Below, piece after piece: positions 60,749 to 64,000 of a DNA stretch of 64,000 nt. Origin of the DNA: Halomarinibacterium sp041392125 (GTDB lineage Bacteria > Bacteroidota > Bacteroidia > Flavobacteriales > Flavobacteriaceae); NCBI GenBank assembly GCA_041392125.1, contig JAWKMR010000005.1:1-64000 (forward strand), in the 5' to 3' direction. The notes beneath the pieces are model-generated. The model saw nothing but the letters and a program-made list of their open reading frames with translations, had not been told where the DNA came from and made no database searches. Positions within the stretch are counted from its first letter, which is position 1. Each line of letters opens with the position of its first letter. The translations under genes were made by a program, and so were the position numbers.

Positions 60749-62254
60749 GTGGTCGCAGCAAAAAATATCATAAAAAAATTGACCGTAGAAGTGGATACTA
60801 ATTCTATGGCAATTGCGCTGCAATTAAAAGACGATTTAAGTAGTTTTTTTTCTGAAAAAGTAGGCCCGGTTTTAGACGAAGTTATCTCCAAAAAAATAGC
60901 GGAAAATAAATTTATACGTTTGGATAATCTCTCACTTTCAATTGAACTAAATCCAAATGAAAAATTAGAAAATATTCTTCCAAAAATCATTTCAAAAACA
61001 GAAGAAGCAATTGAAGAAATTGACTTAAAAAGTGAGAATGAAAATGATTCAAATACACGATTAAATAACACTCAAAAACGAGTTCAAGAGGCATTTATTT
61101 ACTACCTAAAAAAAGGACAATATCCTTGGTGGTTTGACGAAAATCATCAATTTACCGAAGACGATATTAAAACCATCAATAAAGAGCAACTTAGAACAAT
61201 TTTTAATTCAAATAATTGTTTAGATAGATTTATCTATCAATTTGATTTAAAATTAATTATACTTGTTTATAGTGTTTTGAATAACACTCCTGAAAAAGCT
61301 AATAAAAAACTTGGAAATATTCCAACTTTGCTTCAAAAAGAGGCTGTTAAAGCTTCCTTTTGGAGAATGGTTTTTAAGCAACGCCTCTCTCCTAACCCAT
61401 CCCATTTTATAGAGGCTTTTCATGAACTTATTAGTCGGGAATTTATTTCGGAAAATAAATCGATACTACTAAGAAGATCTGAAGTAAAAAAATTGCAAAA
61501 TGTACTTGAATTTTGTGTCCAAAATCTTTCTCTCAATATACAATTAGAGGAGTCCAAAAAAGAACCCAATCAGTATTTTTTAACTTGGAATAATGAGGGT
61601 CAAAAAGCTCAAAAAATCCAAAAAATATTTACTGAAAATAATACGGTTTTACAAATCAAAAAAGACCCCTTTTTACCCTCCTCAGCAACTCCTTCAGAAA
61701 GTACTTTCAGAGAAGAAAATTCGCTCCAAGATGTGCAACGTTTTGAAGCCGATTTAGAGGAGGGAATTCTAGTTAAAAATACCGGCTTAATTCTTATCCA
61801 CCCCTTTATAAAACACTTTTTTGAAAAACTGGAATTCCTTTCAGAAAATAGTATTAAACCCGAAAAAATAGATGAGGCTATCCATATTTTACACTATTTA
61901 GCCTGTAAAAAATTACAACCCTACGAACACGAATTAGTTTTTGAAAAATACCTGTGCCATGTTCCTTTACACTTCCCTATAAAGAAAAGAATATCCCTTA
62001 CTGCAGCGCAATTGGAGGCCTGTGAAGAACTTTTAAAAGCCATACTGAACCATTGGGAGACCCTAAAAACCAAAAACACAGAGGTGTTACGAAGTGAATT
62101 TTTAATGCGCGAGGGAAAACTTAAAATAGCTTCAGAAAAAGACACGCTCTACATACAACGTAAAACACAAGATATACTATTAGACACACTCCCATGGAAT
62201 TTTCATATAGTTAAAATCCCATGGAAACAAAAAATACTATTTATCAACTGGTAA
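60749..62254 (+). CDS. Contractile injection system tape-measure protein (CIS_TMP, Pvc14-like)
   Basis: 501 residues from GTG 60749. The N-terminus (AKNIIKKLTVEVDTNSMAIA, then LSSFFSEKVGPVLDEVISKK, then FIRLDNLSLSIEL) and C-terminus (NTGLILIHPFIKHFFEKLEF, IHILHYLACKKLQPYEHEL) match the CIS tape-measure family. The protein sets tube length inside the growing particle. No long hydrophobic insertion is seen. A basic/acidic stretch fills the centre. Confidence 0.85.
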   Translation: MVAAKNIIKKLTVEVDTNSMAIALQLKDDLSSFFSEKVGPVLDEVISKKIAENKFIRLDNLSLSIELNPNEKLENILPKIISKTEEAIEEIDLKSENENDSNTRLNNTQKRVQEAFIYYLKKGQYPWWFDENHQFTEDDIKTINKEQLRTIFNSNNCLDRFIYQFDLKLIILVYSVLNNTPEKANKKLGNIPTLLQKEAVKASFWRMVFKQRLSPNPSHFIEAFHELISREFISENKSILLRRSEVKKLQNVLEFCVQNLSLNIQLEESKKEPNQYFLTWNNEGQKAQKIQKIFTENNTVLQIKKDPFLPSSATPSESTFREENSLQDVQRFEADLEEGILVKNTGLILIHPFIKHFFEKLEFLSENSIKPEKIDEAIHILHYLACKKLQPYEHELVFEKYLCHVPLHFPIKKRISLTAAQLEACEELLKAILNHWETLKTKNTEVLRSEFLMREGKLKIASEKDTLYIQRKTQDILLDTLPWNFHIVKIPWKQKILFINW

Positions 62255-62264
62255 TTTAAAGATT

Positions 62265-63083
62265 ATGAAACGATTACGAAAAAAGAAGAAAAACTCGAAT
62301 TTGCATGAAAACCCATCGGGGAGTATGTTTTTTCCTTCCATACAAACAAAATTATCGGTAGGGAAAGCGGGTGATGCCTACGAAAAGGAAGCAGATACCG
62401 TAGCAGCCAGAGTGGTAAACGCTAAAAATGACACTGGTAACGTTCAGAAAAAAGGGGCGGAAGAAGAACAACTTCAGGAAAAACCGCTTTCAAAATCCAT
62501 TTCTTCACTTCAGAAAAAAGAACTCCCTAAAGAGGAGGAGCCTGTTCAAAAAGCCACCGCCAAGGAGGAAGAAGAACCTGTTCAAAAGGCAGAGGAAGAA
62601 GAACTAGCACAGAAAAAAGGAGAAGAGGAAGAAGAAGCATTACAAACTAAGGGGGAAGAAGAGGAAGAGTCGTTACAAGCTAAAGGCGAAGAAGAAGAGG
62701 AGACCTTACAAGCAAAAGGAGAGGAAGAGGAAGAAACCCTTCAGCAAAAAGAAAATGAAGAAGAGGAGAGTGTTCAGAAAAAACCTGCTAATGCCAGTAT
62801 GATGGCAAGTGTAGAAGCAACCTTAAAGAGTACTAAATCTAAAGGAAAAAGATTACCTGATGCTATTTTGGAAGAAATGAATATAGGATTTGGAGCCAAC
62901 TTCTCGCATATTAAAATTCATACCGATGAAGATGCCATTGAGATGTGCGAAAAATTGGGGGCTCAAGCCTTTACCAATGGAAATCACATTTATTTTAACA
63001 AAGGAAAGTTTGACCCGCATTCAGATCAAGGGAAACTCTTATTGGCTCACGAGCTAACACACACACTTCAACAACAAAAATAA
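62265..63083 (+). CDS. DUF4157 (eCIS-core) protein, 272 aa, with acidic hendecad repeats
   Basis: N-terminal motif FPSIQTKLSVGKAGDAYEKE then ADTVAARVV (residues 24-51) is the conserved eCIS-core lead-in. Residues 118-172 are five copies of an 11-residue acidic repeat (KGEEEEESLQA). The DUF4157 domain spans about 195-270 (FGANFSHIKIHTDEDAIEMC, LGAQAFTNGNHIYFNKGKFD) and ends in LLAHELTHTLQQQ with the zincin-type HExxH at 262-266. The chain stops six residues later, with no cargo domain. It may be a loading or processing factor; role inferred. Confidence 0.88.
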   Translation: MKRLRKKKKNSNLHENPSGSMFFPSIQTKLSVGKAGDAYEKEADTVAARVVNAKNDTGNVQKKGAEEEQLQEKPLSKSISSLQKKELPKEEEPVQKATAKEEEEPVQKAEEEELAQKKGEEEEEALQTKGEEEEESLQAKGEEEEETLQAKGEEEEETLQQKENEEEESVQKKPANASMMASVEATLKSTKSKGKRLPDAILEEMNIGFGANFSHIKIHTDEDAIEMCEKLGAQAFTNGNHIYFNKGKFDPHSDQGKLLLAHELTHTLQQQK

Positions 63084-63093
63084 TTTGCTCTAG

Positions 63094-64000
63094 TTGAAAA
63101 CGGCCGCCAGAAATAGCATTCAAAATGGAACTCCAAATAGTTTAGTTAACAGGGGTAATGAATCTTTTTTTGGTGTTCAAGCGAAGCTTACTGTTGGAAA
63201 GGCAAATGACAAGTATGAAATTGAAGCAGACAGGGTGGCAGATAAAGTGGTGGCCAAAAGCAATCAAAAGGATTCCTTTTTTGGCGACACAACTTTTTTT
63301 CCTTCCAAAAAACAGGCAGCCATTCAGAAAGTTCCTTTTGAGGAGGTACAGGCAAAAGAAGAATTAGGAGAAAACGAAATTCAAAAAATGCCTTTTGAAG
63401 AGGTTCAAAAAAAACCCGAACCTATTTCGAACATTCAGGAAAGTCCTGTTAAAGAAGAAGAACTTCAAGAAAAAGAGGAAGAGGAAGAAGGGGAAGAAAC
63501 TGTTCCTATTGCTACCAAAGAGCTAACCTTACAACGAAAGGAAACAGGAACGCCTTCTGTCTCGCAAAACATAGAATCGAGAATACATAGTGCTTCAAAT
63601 AGTGGCCGTGCCCTTGAAAATGGCGTGAAAAATTCTATGGAACGTAGTTTTGAAACCGATTTTTCAAATGTACAAATTCATACAGACGAGGAATCTGCAA
63701 AACTCAACAATCAGTTAAGCGCGAGAGCCTTTACGTATAAAAATAATATCTTCTTCGGAAGGGGGCAATACCAACCGGAAAGCACCTCCGGCAAACATTT
63801 ACTAGCCCACGAGTTAACTCATGTGGTACAACAAGGGCATGCCATTCAAAAAAAGGAAGCAATCTCGACACAAACGTCTGAAGGTACTGTGCAGCGTTTA
63901 GGGATAAGCGATGCCCTTGATCATTTTGCCAACGCCGCCAATGCGCTTCCGGGATTTAGAATGTTTACCATCTTTTTGGGTATTAACCCAATTAATATGA
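63094..64000 (+). CDS. DUF4157 (eCIS-core) protein, probable cargo, cut by window end
   Basis: A frame from TTG 63094, directly after an in-frame TAG at 63091-63093, stays open to the window end (302 codons). It encodes FFGVQAKLTVGKANDKYEIE then ADRVADKVV, a Gln/Lys/Glu-rich linker (EEVQAKEELGENEIQKMPFE), and a full DUF4157 domain (MERSFETDFSNVQIHTDEES, ARAFTYKNNIFFGRGQYQP) ending LLAHELTHVVQQG at about 63799-63837. Sequence continues past it, ending in MFTIFLGINPINM, as in long DUF4157 effectors. No ATG precedes the N-terminal motif, so TTG is the likely start. Confidence 0.85.
   Translation, partial: MKTAARNSIQNGTPNSLVNRGNESFFGVQAKLTVGKANDKYEIEADRVADKVVAKSNQKDSFFGDTTFFPSKKQAAIQKVPFEEVQAKEELGENEIQKMPFEEVQKKPEPISNIQESPVKEEELQEKEEEEEGEETVPIATKELTLQRKETGTPSVSQNIESRIHSASNSGRALENGVKNSMERSFETDFSNVQIHTDEESAKLNNQLSARAFTYKNNIFFGRGQYQPESTSGKHLLAHELTHVVQQGHAIQKKEAISTQTSEGTVQRLGISDALDHFANAANALPGFRMFTIFLGINPINM

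Noticed and set aside
44376..64000. Prophage or type VI secretion interpretation of the contractile genes
   Set aside because: No capsid, portal, terminase, integrase, holin or lysin genes, and no TssJ/L/M or ClpV. DUF4255, DUF5908, CIS_TMP and DUF4157 proteins point to eCIS.

Overview
The window looks like a marine or environmental Flavobacteriia (Bacteroidota) chromosome, probably Flavobacteriaceae. The reasons are the moderately low GC, A-rich leaders with almost no Shine-Dalgarno sequences, -33 TTG / -7 TAnnTTTG promoters, a type IX secretion sorting domain on a secreted hydrolase, a large SecA without a terminal zinc motif, and many low-complexity intergenic repeats. No rRNA, tRNA, CRISPR array, integrase or transposase was seen.

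Layout. 1-7557 (minus strand) is a surface-polysaccharide locus: Wza-like porin lipoprotein, Wzc-like tyrosine kinase with a (YG)n tail, initiating sugar-phosphate transferase, UDP-HexNAc dehydrogenase, C4-epimerase and an ABC-2 permease. It is interrupted by a four-helix-bundle (S23-type) gene and two tandem repeats. 7.6-33.6 kb is mostly housekeeping: ABC-F ATPase, methyltransferases, a LolD-like ATPase, cobalamin adenosyltransferase and MeaB, SecA, two ECF sigma / anti-sigma-type operons (one driving a hendecad-repeat secreted protein), a lipid/glycosyl transfer cluster, hydrolases and DnaK. DnaK is bracketed by two copies of a REP-like repeat and followed by a second, synonymously diverged copy of its own C-terminal codons. 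33.6-37.8 kb holds a type II restriction-modification pair and a umuDC operon whose UmuD has lost both catalytic residues. 37.8-44.2 kb holds serine dehydratase, PanB, a second S23-type gene abutting a pseudouridine synthase that lacks a standard start codon, and a histidine kinase operon whose response regulator is frameshifted in a homopolymer.

44.4 kb to the end is the main system: an extracellular contractile injection system (eCIS, of the Afp/PVC/MAC/AlgoCIS class), apparently one long plus-strand operon behind a good flavobacterial promoter. In order it encodes a DUF4255 terminator/cap protein, an unrecognised protein, one sheath, two tube proteins, a 53-residue DUF5908 protein, a LysM hub adaptor, a VgrG/gp27-gp5 spike, PAAR tip, gp25, baseplate J, a second large baseplate protein, a very large unrecognised protein, a small ORF, a CIS tape-measure protein and two DUF4157 (eCIS-core) proteins with HELTH motifs. 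The second DUF4157 protein runs off the window end. There are no capsid, terminase, portal or lysis genes, and no TssJLM or ClpV, so this is neither a prophage nor a type VI system. The AAA+ ATPase and most cargo genes are presumably further downstream.
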